Assembly (NCBI RefSeq): GCF_044465595.1
Contig: NZ_JBITLV010000008.1
Coordinates: forward strand, 134,568-198,567
Reading direction: 5' to 3'
DNA length: 64,000 bases
Origin: Spongisporangium articulatum
Lineage (GTDB): Bacteria > Actinomycetota > Actinomycetes > Actinomycetales > Kineosporiaceae
Below, in pieces: positions 16,793 to 24,765 of the stretch. The notes below the pieces were generated by a model that worked only from the letters and a program-made list of their open reading frames with translations, did no database searches and had not been told where the DNA came from. The position numbers and the translations under genes were made by a program. The first letter of the stretch is position 1, and each line of letters begins with the position of its first letter.

Positions 16793-18874
16793 CTACGTAC
16801 CGGGTGACGTCCGGGTGGAGACTCCGACCGCCCGGCCCGGCCACCAGAACCGCTCCCCCAGGATCTCCACCAGCGCCGGGACGACCACGGTCCGCACCAG
16901 CAGGGTGTCGAGCAGCACGCCGAGGCCCACGATCACCCCCAGTTCCGTCAGCACGGTCACCGGCAGCACCCCCAGGACGGTGAAGACCGCGGCCAGCAGG
17001 ATGCCCGCACTGGTGATCACGCCGCCCGTGACGGCGAGGGCGTCGACGACGCCGCGGCGGGTGCCGACCCGCGCGGCCTCCTCCCGGGCCCGGGTGCTGA
17101 GGAAGATGTTGTAGTCGACCCCGAGAGCGACCAGGAACAGGAAGGACAGCAGGGGCACCTGGAAGTCGAGGCCCGGGTAGTCGAGCACCTGACTGAACAG
17201 CAGGCTGGCCCCGCCGAGGGCGGCGAAGTAGCTGAGCACCACGGTCACGATCAGCACCAACGGCGCGACCAGGGAGCGCAGCAGCACCAGCAGGACGAGG
17301 AAGACCACCAGCAGGACGAGCGGGGCGATGAGCTTCAGGTCGCGCACCGCGGCATCGCGGGCGTCGAGGTTGGTGGCCACCCCACCACCCACCTTCGCGT
17401 CGGCGCCGGGCACGGCGGCCAGGGCCGTCCGCAGGTCGCGCACGGCCTGGTAGCTGGCGGGGGTGTCCGGGGCGGCCGACAGCACGACGTCGACCTGGGC
17501 GAGGCTCGCCGAGCGGTCACCGGGACGCACCTGGGCCACCCCTTCGACCTGCCGGGCGGCCGTCACCACGTCGTCGACGCGGTCCGGGCGGGTGATCACG
17601 GCCAGGGGTTCCACCGAACCGGCGGGGAAGGCCTTGGCCAGGGTGCGCAGGCCGTCGACCGACTCGGCCGCGGTGCGGAAGCCGTCGGCCTGGCTGAGGC
17701 CGTAGGAGGTGCTGAGCACCCCGGTGGCCAGCGCGCCCAGCACGACGATCGAGGTGAGGGCCACCGGCCACGGCCGGCGCGCCGTCCAGGTGCCGATCCG
17801 GCGCCAGCCGCGGCCCTCCCGCTCGTTGGCCCGGCGTCCGGACTCGTCGGCGCGCGGCACCAGCGGCCAGAACACCCCGCGCGGGCAGACGACGAGCGCG
17901 GCGGGCAGCACCAGCAGGCCGTACACCAGCGCCACCGCGATGCCGATCGCACCGGCGGCGCCGATCGCGACGTCGAACTTCAGGGCGGCCAGCAGCAACG
18001 TGAGCAGGGCCAGGACGACGGTCACCCCCGAGGCCAGGACGGCGGGCCCGGCCGAGCCCACGGCGGCGCGCATCGCCTCTCGCCGGTCGGGCCGGCGGCG
18101 CAGCTCCTCGCGGTAGCGGGCGATCAGCAGCAGGGCGTAGTCGGTGCCCGCCCCGAAGACCAGTACCGCGACGATTCCGGTGATCGACTGGTCGATGCGC
18201 AGGTCGCTGTGCCGGGACAGGATCTTCAGCAGCGCGCCGGCCACCTGGTCGGCGACGCCGACGACGATCAGCGGGACCAGCCACAGGAACGGGCTGCGGT
18301 AGGTGACCAGCAGGAGCAGAGCGACGACGGCGGCGGTGGCGCCCAACAGCCGCAGGTCGGCCCCGTCGAAGGCGGAGGCGATATCGGCCTGGAACCCGGC
18401 CGCGCCGCTGACCTGCGCCGTAAGCCCGGCCGGCAGACCGGCCCGGACCGTCTCGCGCAGCTGGCGCACCGACGCGGCGGTGTCCTCGACGTCGGCCGCG
18501 GCCGGCAGCGGGACGGCGACCAGGGCGACGGTGCGGTCGGGGGCGACCTGCGGCGGGGAGACCTGACCGCCCTCGGCCAGGCGGGCCAGGGCGGATCGCT
18601 GTTCGGTCACGGCCGCCAGGTCCGCCTCGTCCAGGCCGGCCCCGGGGCGGCTGTAGACGACGAGCGCCGGGTTCTGCCGGGCCCCGGGCAGCTGCGCCTG
18701 CAGGCGAGCGACGTCGGCGGACTGGCTGGACGTCGGGACGCCGGCGGCGGGGTCGTCGTCCACCTGCAGCTGGCCACCGAGCCCGATGACGGCGGCCGAA
18801 GCCGCCACCGCGAGAATGAGTACGAGCCATGCCGAGCGGCGGCCGGTCAGCAGGTGCAGGATGCGGTCGACCAT
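16793..18874 (-). CDS. MMPL/RND-family membrane transporter
   Basis: This is a 693-residue transporter with two internally related halves. Each has one N-terminal helix, an extracytoplasmic domain and a bundle of about five helices, giving about 12 helices in total. FGAGTDYALLLIARYREELRR in the first half and ALGVDYNIFLSTRAREEAAR in the second are the conserved MMPL elements carrying the proton-relay Asp-Tyr pairs. The family exports lipids, drugs or other hydrophobic compounds. It is divergent from the MarR gene and shares a palindromic operator with it, so it is probably derepressed by that regulator's ligand. Confidence 0.9.
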   Translation of the reverse strand: MVDRILHLLTGRRSAWLVLILAVAASAAVIGLGGQLQVDDDPAAGVPTSSQSADVARLQAQLPGARQNPALVVYSRPGAGLDEADLAAVTEQRSALARLAEGGQVSPPQVAPDRTVALVAVPLPAAADVEDTAASVRQLRETVRAGLPAGLTAQVSGAAGFQADIASAFDGADLRLLGATAAVVALLLLVTYRSPFLWLVPLIVVGVADQVAGALLKILSRHSDLRIDQSITGIVAVLVFGAGTDYALLLIARYREELRRRPDRREAMRAAVGSAGPAVLASGVTVVLALLTLLLAALKFDVAIGAAGAIGIAVALVYGLLVLPAALVVCPRGVFWPLVPRADESGRRANEREGRGWRRIGTWTARRPWPVALTSIVVLGALATGVLSTSYGLSQADGFRTAAESVDGLRTLAKAFPAGSVEPLAVITRPDRVDDVVTAARQVEGVAQVRPGDRSASLAQVDVVLSAAPDTPASYQAVRDLRTALAAVPGADAKVGGGVATNLDARDAAVRDLKLIAPLVLLVVFLVLLVLLRSLVAPLVLIVTVVLSYFAALGGASLLFSQVLDYPGLDFQVPLLSFLFLVALGVDYNIFLSTRAREEAARVGTRRGVVDALAVTGGVITSAGILLAAVFTVLGVLPVTVLTELGVIVGLGVLLDTLLVRTVVVPALVEILGERFWWPGRAVGVSTRTSPGT

Positions 18875-18887
18875 CGTTCAGCCCTGT

Positions 18888-18920
18888 CTCTCAATCAGTG
18901 AGATACTCAATGAGTGAGAG
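18888..18920. promoter_or_regulatory. 33-bp palindromic operator for MarR/MMPL divergent promoter
   Basis: The 33-nt stretch is an inverted repeat with only two mismatches per half around a three-base centre. On the minus strand it contains two direct copies of CTCACTNATTGAG spaced by 16 nt. It lies 14 nt from the MMPL start and 28 nt from the MarR start. Position and symmetry point to a MarR dimer site that blocks both promoters. Confidence 0.75.
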
Positions 18921-18947
18921 TTAATCGCGCGAGGAGGTGGGACGCAA

Positions 18948-19427
18948 ATGCAGACCGGCCGGGAGGGCCCCCTGGGCGAGATCCTCGAGGCGCTGCGCCG
19001 CTACGGCACCGACTCCACCCGACTCGCACACGCCTTCTCCGCCCGTAACGGTCTGCAGGCCGCCGACCTGCAGGCCCTCGTGGCGGTGATGGGCGCGGAA
19101 CGCTCGGGCGAGCCGCTCACCCCCGGGGCCCTGCGCCAGCACCTGGGGCTGTCCTCGGCCGGCACGAGCTACGTGATCGACCGGCTCGAACGGGCCGGGC
19201 ACGTGCGCCGGGTCCGCGAGCACCCGACCGACAGTCGCGTCGTCCACCTGCGCTACACCGAGGAGGGGATGGCCACCGGCGTGGCCTTCTTCGGCCCGCT
19301 CGGCGACCGCACGCAGGACGTGCTGTCCGGGTTCAGCCCGCAGGAGGTGGAGGTGGTGGCCCGGTTCCTGACCGCCATCGCCGACACCGTGCACGAGCAC
19401 GTCCAGGAGCTGACCGGGGACGGCTGA
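18948..19427 (+). CDS. MarR-family transcriptional regulator
   Basis: This 159-residue protein has the winged-helix MarR layout. Residues about 45-110 contain the recognition helix (LGLSSAGTSYVIDRLERAGHV) and the wing with the conserved HPTDSR (usual D-x-R) element; N- and C-terminal helices form the dimer interface. The ATG follows GAGGAGG. It probably represses the divergent MMPL exporter and itself through the palindrome at 18888-18920 and releases on binding an exported substrate, as is usual for such pairs. Confidence 0.9.
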   Translation: MQTGREGPLGEILEALRRYGTDSTRLAHAFSARNGLQAADLQALVAVMGAERSGEPLTPGALRQHLGLSSAGTSYVIDRLERAGHVRRVREHPTDSRVVHLRYTEEGMATGVAFFGPLGDRTQDVLSGFSPQEVEVVARFLTAIADTVHEHVQELTGDG

Positions 19428-19463
19428 GCCGGCCGGCCGAACCGCTGCAGGAGGATGGGGCGC

Positions 19464-20138
19464 GTGAGTGACTGCGTCGAGCCCCGCGCGGGCGCCGTGC
19501 GGACGTACAAGCTGCGCCGCAGCCGCATCGGGCAGACCCGGCGGGCGGCGCTGGACACGCTGCTGCACCGGTACGCGCTGCCGGAGGGCGAGCTGTCGCT
19601 CGCCGGACTGTTCGGGGACGGCGTCCCGGTGGTCCTCGAGATCGGCTTCGGCGTCGGCACCAGCACGCTGGCCATGGCGGACGCCGAGCCCGAGCTCGGG
19701 GTGATCGCGGCCGAGGTGCACACGCCGGGAGTGGCCACCCTGGTGCAGGGACTGGACGAAGGCGGCCTGACGAACGTCCGGGTGCTGGTGGGCGACGGTC
19801 GCGAGCTGCTGGAGGAGCGGATCCCGTCCGGGTCACTGGCCGGCGTCCGGGTCTTCTTCCCCGACCCGTGGCCCAAGGCCCGCCACCACAAGCGGCGCCT
19901 CGTCGAGCCGGCGTTCGTCGCGCTGGTCGCCGACCGGCTCGCGCCCGGCGGCCTGCTGCACTGCGCCACCGACTGGGCCGACTACGCGCAGCAGATGGTC
20001 GAGGCGCTGGACGCCGAACCGCGCCTGACGCTCTCGGCCGAGCGTGGGCGCCCGGCCTGGCGTCCGGTCACGCGGTTCGAGGCCCGCGCGCACCAGCTGG
20101 GCCGCCCCGTCGTCGACCTCCTCGCCGCCCGCTCCTGA
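19464..20138 (+). CDS. trmB: tRNA (guanine(46)-N7)-methyltransferase
   Basis: This is a 224-residue SAM-dependent methyltransferase. LEIGFGVGTSTLAMA is the SAM motif, and FFPDPWPKARHHKRRL is the TrmB signature with the tRNA-binding basic run. It methylates G46 in the tRNA variable loop. The GTG at 19464 is chosen over the ATG at 19455 because GCAGGAGG abuts the ATG directly but is correctly spaced for the GTG. A four-copy palindromic array follows immediately downstream. Confidence 0.93.
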   Translation: MSDCVEPRAGAVRTYKLRRSRIGQTRRAALDTLLHRYALPEGELSLAGLFGDGVPVVLEIGFGVGTSTLAMADAEPELGVIAAEVHTPGVATLVQGLDEGGLTNVRVLVGDGRELLEERIPSGSLAGVRVFFPDPWPKARHHKRRLVEPAFVALVADRLAPGGLLHCATDWADYAQQMVEALDAEPRLTLSAERGRPAWRPVTRFEARAHQLGRPVVDLLAARS

Positions 20139-20153
20139 CCCCTCCCCCTCCTG

Positions 20154-20258
20154 CGTTGATCATGCGCAAACGCATGACTTCCGCGCTGATCATGCGCAAA
20201 CGCATCATGCGTTTGCGCATGATCGACGCGCCAAGTCTGCGTTCGTGCATGATCAACG
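20154..20258. repeat. GATCATGC nested inverted-repeat array, site 1 (architecture A)
   Basis: Four copies of a GATCATGCGCAAACGCAT-like unit are arranged head-head then tail-tail. The inner pair (20188-20205 and 20207-20224) is a perfect 18-nt palindrome with one central base. The outer pair (from 20154 and to 20258) pairs imperfectly; its right copy reads GATCATGCACGAACGC on the minus strand. It lies between the convergent ends of trmB and the antiporter gene and could act as a bidirectional terminator. Confidence 0.8.
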
Positions 20259-20271
20259 GGGGAAGAGGGGG

Positions 20272-22167
20272 TCAGCCGAGCTCGGAGTCGACCCAGCACC
20301 AGCGCCAGTCCTCGCCCAGCTCGATGCTGCGCATGACCGGGTGGGCGGTCTTCTCGAAGTGCACGTGGGAGTGCCGGTTCGGGGAGGAGTCGCAGCAGCC
20401 GACGTGCCCGCACTCCACACACATCCGCATGTGCACCCAGTTGTGGTCGCCGATCGCCAGACAGTCGGGGCAGGCGTCGGGTGAGGCGTCGGGCGACACC
20501 GACACGGGCGCCGACGCGAGGTGCTCGCACGCCGCCGGGGTGGTCAGGGCCGTGGAGCGACCCGCCATCTCGGCCCCCGCGCGATGGGCGAACCGGCCGA
20601 GCATGGCCTCCTCCTCGTCGATCCGCTCCAGCACCTGCTCGACGAGATCCGAGGGCAGGGAGCCGCTGCGGCGCAGCTCCACGGCCACCTCGCGTTCGGC
20701 GGTCAGCATCTCGGTGCGCAACCGCTGGAACGTCGCGGCCGGCGTCTCCCGGCTCTCGCCGCTGCCCGAACCGTTGCCGCCCAACCGTTCCCACGCGGCG
20801 TTCGCGACCCGCTCCCCCCAGTTCCGCAGCGGGCCCACGACCTCCTCCGGGTCGTCGTCCGTGACCTTCTCGTCGAGGCGGGCCAGCCCGGCCCGCACCG
20901 CCCGCTGCTGCACCAGCGCGACCTGCAGCGCGTCGGCCACCGGATCCGGACCGCGGACCTTGAGGGCGCGCACGAGCCAGGGCAACGTCGTCCCCTGCAG
21001 CAGCAGCGTGCCCGCCACCACCGTGAACGCGGCGACCACCAGCGCCGGGTACCCCTCCTCCTCGGCCGGGATCGTCAGCACGGCGGCCAGGGTGACGACG
21101 CCGCGCATCCCGGCCCAACCGACCAGCGTGACGGCCCGCCACGACGGGGGCTCGGGTTCGGCGCGGCGCACCGCCGGGATCAGACGCGGCAGGTAGGTGG
21201 CCGGGTAGATCCACAGCATCCGGACGGCGACCACCGTGCCCAGCACCGCGGCGCACAGCACGGCGACGTCCGTGTTGGCGATGTCGTCCTCGATCGCCTT
21301 GTCCACGAAACCCTTGATCTGGAGGCCGATCAGAAGGAACACGGCGCTCTCGAGCAGGAACTGGACCGTCCGCCAGATCACCCGCTCGGTCACCCGCGAG
21401 GCGGCGGACTGGATCTCCGGCGAGCGGTGGCCCAGCATCAGCCCGGCCACGACGACCGCGATCACGCCCGAACCGTGCAGTTCCTCGGCGGCCAGGTAGG
21501 CGGCGTACGGCAGGACCAGCGAGAGCGTGGTGTCGAGCACCGGGTCCTCGACGCGGCGTCGGACCTGCGCGGCGACCTGGGCGAGCACCCACCCGACCCC
21601 ACCGCCGACCGCGACGGCCAGCGCGAAGTCGCCGCCCGCGCCGAGCAGGCTGACCGATCCGGCCACGGCGGCCAGCGCGGTGCGCAGCGTGACCAGCGCG
21701 GTCGCGTCGTTGAGCAGGCTCTCGCCCTCGAGGAGGCTGACCACGCCGCGCGGCATGCTCACCCGGCGGGCGACCGCGGAAGCGGCGACGGCGTCCGGCG
21801 GGGCCACCACGGCCCCCAGCGCCAGCGCGAGCGCGAAGTCGACCTGGGGCAGCACGGCGTGCACGACCAGCGCCACGGCGAACGACGAGAACAGCACGAG
21901 ACCGACGGACAGCAGGGCGATCTTGCGCCGGTTGCGGCGGATGTCGACCCAGGGCGTGCGGATCGCCGTCGCGTACAGGAGCGGCGGCAGGATGCCGAGC
22001 AGGACGACGTCCGGCTCCAGTTCGATCACCGGGACGCCGGGCACGAACGAGAGCACGAGCCCGAGGGCGGTCAGCACGAGCGGGGCCGACAGGCCGAGAC
22101 GGGTCGCGAAACCCGCGGTGGCCGCGGCGAGGGCGAGCAGGGCTACGAGGTCGACCGCCAGATGCAC
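20272..22167 (-). CDS. CPA1-type Na+/H+ antiporter with C-terminal UBP-type zinc finger
   Basis: This is a 631-residue protein. Residues about 1-400 form a multi-helix monovalent cation/proton antiporter with the CPA1 motifs APPDAVAASAVA and GESLLNDATALV. A cytoplasmic helical segment follows to about residue 540. The last 85 residues hold a UBP-type zinc finger: CEHL, CPDC, CVECGHVGCC, then spaced His ligands and HPVMRS, ending in a GEDWRWCW strand. In eukaryotes this fold binds the ubiquitin C-terminus; its role on a bacterial antiporter is unknown. The GTG at 22167 is the only reasonable start. Confidence 0.88.
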   Translation of the reverse strand: MHLAVDLVALLALAAATAGFATRLGLSAPLVLTALGLVLSFVPGVPVIELEPDVVLLGILPPLLYATAIRTPWVDIRRNRRKIALLSVGLVLFSSFAVALVVHAVLPQVDFALALALGAVVAPPDAVAASAVARRVSMPRGVVSLLEGESLLNDATALVTLRTALAAVAGSVSLLGAGGDFALAVAVGGGVGWVLAQVAAQVRRRVEDPVLDTTLSLVLPYAAYLAAEELHGSGVIAVVVAGLMLGHRSPEIQSAASRVTERVIWRTVQFLLESAVFLLIGLQIKGFVDKAIEDDIANTDVAVLCAAVLGTVVAVRMLWIYPATYLPRLIPAVRRAEPEPPSWRAVTLVGWAGMRGVVTLAAVLTIPAEEEGYPALVVAAFTVVAGTLLLQGTTLPWLVRALKVRGPDPVADALQVALVQQRAVRAGLARLDEKVTDDDPEEVVGPLRNWGERVANAAWERLGGNGSGSGESRETPAATFQRLRTEMLTAEREVAVELRRSGSLPSDLVEQVLERIDEEEAMLGRFAHRAGAEMAGRSTALTTPAACEHLASAPVSVSPDASPDACPDCLAIGDHNWVHMRMCVECGHVGCCDSSPNRHSHVHFEKTAHPVMRSIELGEDWRWCWVDSELG

Positions 22168-22212
22168 CCGGTCAGTCTCGCAGCTTCACCCGGGCCGGCT
22201 CCGAGCGGCGGC

Positions 22213-22554
22213 TCAGGCGAGGAGTCGGGCCTCGTCGGCCTCGGGGACCGACGCGGTCATCCGCGCCATCCGGCCGACGCCGGCCACCCGCAACAGGCGC
22301 GCCTCGCGCGGCCCGGGGTTCAGCAGGACCAGGGTGCGACCGCGGCCGGCGGCCCGGCGGGCGAGCCCGACGACGACGCCGAGCCCGGCTCTGTCCCAGA
22401 TCTCCAGACCACCGAGCTCCACCAGGAGTTCGCCGCGCCCGCTGTCCACCACGTCGTGCAACGCCGCCCGTGCGGCGGCCGCGGTGCGCGCGTCGAGACG
22501 GCCCACGAGGGACACACTGTCCCCGCGCGCCAGATCGATCTGCAGATCACCCAT
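22213..22554 (-). CDS. STAS-domain protein (anti-sigma factor antagonist-like)
   Basis: This 113-residue single STAS domain resembles SpoIIAA/RsbV anti-anti-sigma factors. The phosphorylation loop, normally DSSGLG, reads DRAGLG with Arg55 in place of the phosphorylatable Ser. It therefore cannot be regulated by the usual anti-sigma kinase at that site. It may be constitutively active toward its partner or bind another protein. The ATG at 22554 follows GGGAGG. A SigB/SigF-like promoter lies about 80 nt upstream. Confidence 0.82.
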   Translation of the reverse strand: MGDLQIDLARGDSVSLVGRLDARTAAAARAALHDVVDSGRGELLVELGGLEIWDRAGLGVVVGLARRAAGRGRTLVLLNPGPREARLLRVAGVGRMARMTASVPEADEARLLA

Positions 22555-22633
22555 CGCCTTGCCTCCCACCCCACGCCCCCGAGCGCAACCGTGCCGACGC
22601 TCGACGTTTCGCTGCCGCGGCTACCAGGTACGT

Positions 22634-22659
22634 TTACCCAGCGCCAACCCAAAGCAACC
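22634..22659 (-). promoter_or_regulatory. Candidate SigB/SigF-type promoter for the STAS gene
   Basis: On the minus strand GGTTG (22659-22655) and GGGTAA (22639-22634) are separated by 15 nt. This fits the general-stress sigma consensus of actinobacteria (GGTTT or GNNT, 14-17 nt, GGGTAT/A). Transcription would start near 22627, leaving a leader of about 70 nt. Confidence 0.5.
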
Positions 22660-22818
22660 GAACGTGGTCGATCTCTGGGTCAGACAGTAGTCGGCAGCCG
22701 CACGGGAAACCTGAGCCGCGGCGACGGCTGTGGCGCATCGTGAGCCAATCGTGACTCGATCACTCGACATTGTTGTGACAGGTGTGGGACGGGTGTGAAG
22801 AGGGCGGCCCGGAGTGCT

Positions 22819-23442
22819 CTACGAGTCGCTCGAGGAGTCGCCGGGGGCCTGGCCCCCCGGCTGCCACAGCACGTCACCGCCGGGGTTCGCCCGGCGGCAG
22901 AGGATGAACAGCAGGTCGCTGAGCCGGTTCAGGTACTGGGCCGCCAACGGGTTGACGCCACCGTCGGACTCGACTCCGTGCGCCTCGATCGCCGCCCACA
23001 CCGCCCGCTCGGCACGGCGGGTCACGGTGCGGGCGACGTGGAGGTAGGCGGCCGCCGGCGTCCCGCCCGGGAGGATGAACGAGCGCAGCGCCGGGAGGTC
23101 GGCGTTGTACGTGTCGCAGGCGGCCTCGAGCCGGTCGACGTACGGCTGCGTGACCCGCAAGGGCGCGGGACTACGCGGGCCGGGGGGTGTGCTCGACAGC
23201 GGGACGCACAGGTCGGCCCCGACGTCGAAGAGGTCGTTCTGGACCTGACGCAACACCCCGACGACCGCCTCGTCGAGCCCCTCGCCCGCCGCGGCCAGGA
23301 CGACGCCGATCGCGCTGTTCGCCTCGTCCACGTCGGCGTAGGCGACCAGCCGTGGGTCGTTCTTCGAGGTCCGGCTGAAGTCCCCCAGCGCGGTGGTGCC
23401 GTCGTCACCGGTGCGGGTGTAGATCTTGGTCAGGTTCACCAT
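22819..23442 (-). CDS. Cob(I)alamin adenosyltransferase, PduO type
   Basis: This is a 207-residue helical-bundle enzyme that transfers adenosyl from ATP to cob(I)alamin. KIYTRTGDDGTTALGDFSR is the N-terminal ATP-binding signature; the C-terminal part holds RRAERAV and the family segment LNRLSDLLFILCR. The ATG at 23442 is used. It supplies coenzyme B12 to the ethylmalonyl- and methylmalonyl-CoA mutases encoded in this window. Its place next to murA is conserved with M. tuberculosis Rv1314c. Only 37 nt separate it from the divergent murA start. Confidence 0.93.
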   Translation of the reverse strand: MVNLTKIYTRTGDDGTTALGDFSRTSKNDPRLVAYADVDEANSAIGVVLAAAGEGLDEAVVGVLRQVQNDLFDVGADLCVPLSSTPPGPRSPAPLRVTQPYVDRLEAACDTYNADLPALRSFILPGGTPAAAYLHVARTVTRRAERAVWAAIEAHGVESDGGVNPLAAQYLNRLSDLLFILCRRANPGGDVLWQPGGQAPGDSSSDS

Positions 23443-23465
23443 GCGCCACAGACTAGTTCGCCCCC

Positions 23466-23471
23466 TACGAT
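23466..23471 (+). promoter_or_regulatory. Candidate -10 box of a leaderless murA transcript
   Basis: TACGAT ends 8 nt before the murA GTG at 23480 and no ribosome-binding site intervenes. Transcription starting 7-8 nt downstream would place the 5' end at or next to the start codon. Similar boxes precede nucS, patB, ecm, mutA, argS and others here. Confidence 0.5.
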
Positions 23472-23479
23472 CGCTTCTC

Positions 23480-24760
23480 GTGGAAGCGTTCCGGATCGTC
23501 GGTGGCACCCGCCTGCAGGGCGACGTGCGCGTCCCCGGGGCGAAGAACAGCGTCCTGAAACTGATGGCCGCGGCGCTGCTGGCCGAGGGCACCTGCACCC
23601 TGGTCGACGTCCCGGACATCCTCGACGTGCGGATCATGGCCGAACTGCTGAACCGGCTCGGCTGCGAGGTGGCCTACGAGATCGGGCGCGGCACGCTGAG
23701 CGTGACCGTGCCGAGCGGCCCGGGGCACCGCGCCGACTACGACCTCGTCCGGGCCATGCGCGCCTCGATCTCCGTACTCGGGCCGCTGCTGGCCCGCCAG
23801 CACGCCGCCGAGGTCGCGCTGCCCGGTGGGGACGCGATCGGCTCCCGGGGCCTCGACATGCACGTGCAGGGTCTGCAGGCGCTCGGCGCGGAGGTCGAGC
23901 TGCGGCACGGCTACCTGGTCGCCGAGGCGCCCCGCGGGCTGATCGGCGCGGAGGTCCGGCTCGAGTTCCCCAGCGTCGGCGCGACCGAGAACCTCGTGAT
24001 GGCGGCGGTTCTCGCGAAGGGCCGGACCGTGCTCGACAACGTGGCCCGCGAACCCGAGGTCGTCGACCTGTGCCGGATGCTGCGCCGGATGGGCGCCCGG
24101 ATCGAGGGCGTCGCGGGCAGCACCCTCGAGATCGAGGGCGTCGAGGGGCTGCACCCGGTCGAGCACCGGGTGGTGCCCGACCGGATCGCCGCCGGCACCT
24201 GGGCCTTCGCAGCCGCCATGACCGGCGGGGACGTCGTGGTGCGCGGTGGTGAGTCGGGTCACCTCGAGCTGGTGCTCGACAAGCTGACGGACGCCGGGGC
24301 GCAGGTGTCCGACGCCATGGACGGTTTCCGGGTGGTCGGGCCGCAGCGGCCCCGCTCGGTCGACGTCGCCACGCTGCCCTACCCCGGCTTCCCCACGGAC
24401 CTGCAGCCGTTCATGGTGGCGCTGATGGCGGTCGCCGACGGCGCGTCGATGATCACCGAGAACCTGTTCGAGGCCCGGTTCCGCTTCGTCCAGGAGATCG
24501 CCCGGCTCGGCGCGCAGGTGCGGGTCGACGGGCACCACGCCTACGTACGCGGGGTCCCCGGCCTGTCGGGGGCGCCGGTCGAGGCCAGCGACATCCGAGC
24601 CGGGGCCGCACTGGTGCTGGCCGGGCTGGTCGCCGACGGCGAGACGACCGTGCACGAGGTCGCGCACATCGACCGCGGGTACGACGGCCTGGAGGTCGCG
24701 CTGCGCGGCCTCGGTGCGGACGTGCAGCGGATCGGCGTCCCGGCGGTCGAGCCGATCTAG
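23480..24760 (+). CDS. murA: UDP-N-acetylglucosamine 1-carboxyvinyltransferase
   Basis: This 426-residue enzyme commits UDP-GlcNAc to peptidoglycan by adding enolpyruvate from PEP. The GTG at 23480 aligns the N-terminus with the family, with the substrate Lys-Asn pair at residues 22-23 (PGAKN). The active-site loop reads PGGDAIGSRG: Asp118 replaces the Cys that fosfomycin alkylates, the natural state in mycobacteria and chlamydiae. The C-terminal part has SDIRAGAALVLAGL and HIDRGYDGL, both conserved. It is divergent from the adenosyltransferase gene. Confidence 0.96.
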   Translation: MEAFRIVGGTRLQGDVRVPGAKNSVLKLMAAALLAEGTCTLVDVPDILDVRIMAELLNRLGCEVAYEIGRGTLSVTVPSGPGHRADYDLVRAMRASISVLGPLLARQHAAEVALPGGDAIGSRGLDMHVQGLQALGAEVELRHGYLVAEAPRGLIGAEVRLEFPSVGATENLVMAAVLAKGRTVLDNVAREPEVVDLCRMLRRMGARIEGVAGSTLEIEGVEGLHPVEHRVVPDRIAAGTWAFAAAMTGGDVVVRGGESGHLELVLDKLTDAGAQVSDAMDGFRVVGPQRPRSVDVATLPYPGFPTDLQPFMVALMAVADGASMITENLFEARFRFVQEIARLGAQVRVDGHHAYVRGVPGLSGAPVEASDIRAGAALVLAGLVADGETTVHEVAHIDRGYDGLEVALRGLGADVQRIGVPAVEPI

Positions 24761-24765
24761 CCGCC

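Noticed and set aside
14168..16807. 879-residue open frame on the plus strand opposite ecm
   Set aside because: It mirrors ecm and the SRPBCC gene; composition is Arg/Asp/Gly/Leu/Val-rich shadow sequence, and the minus-strand genes have clear family motifs.
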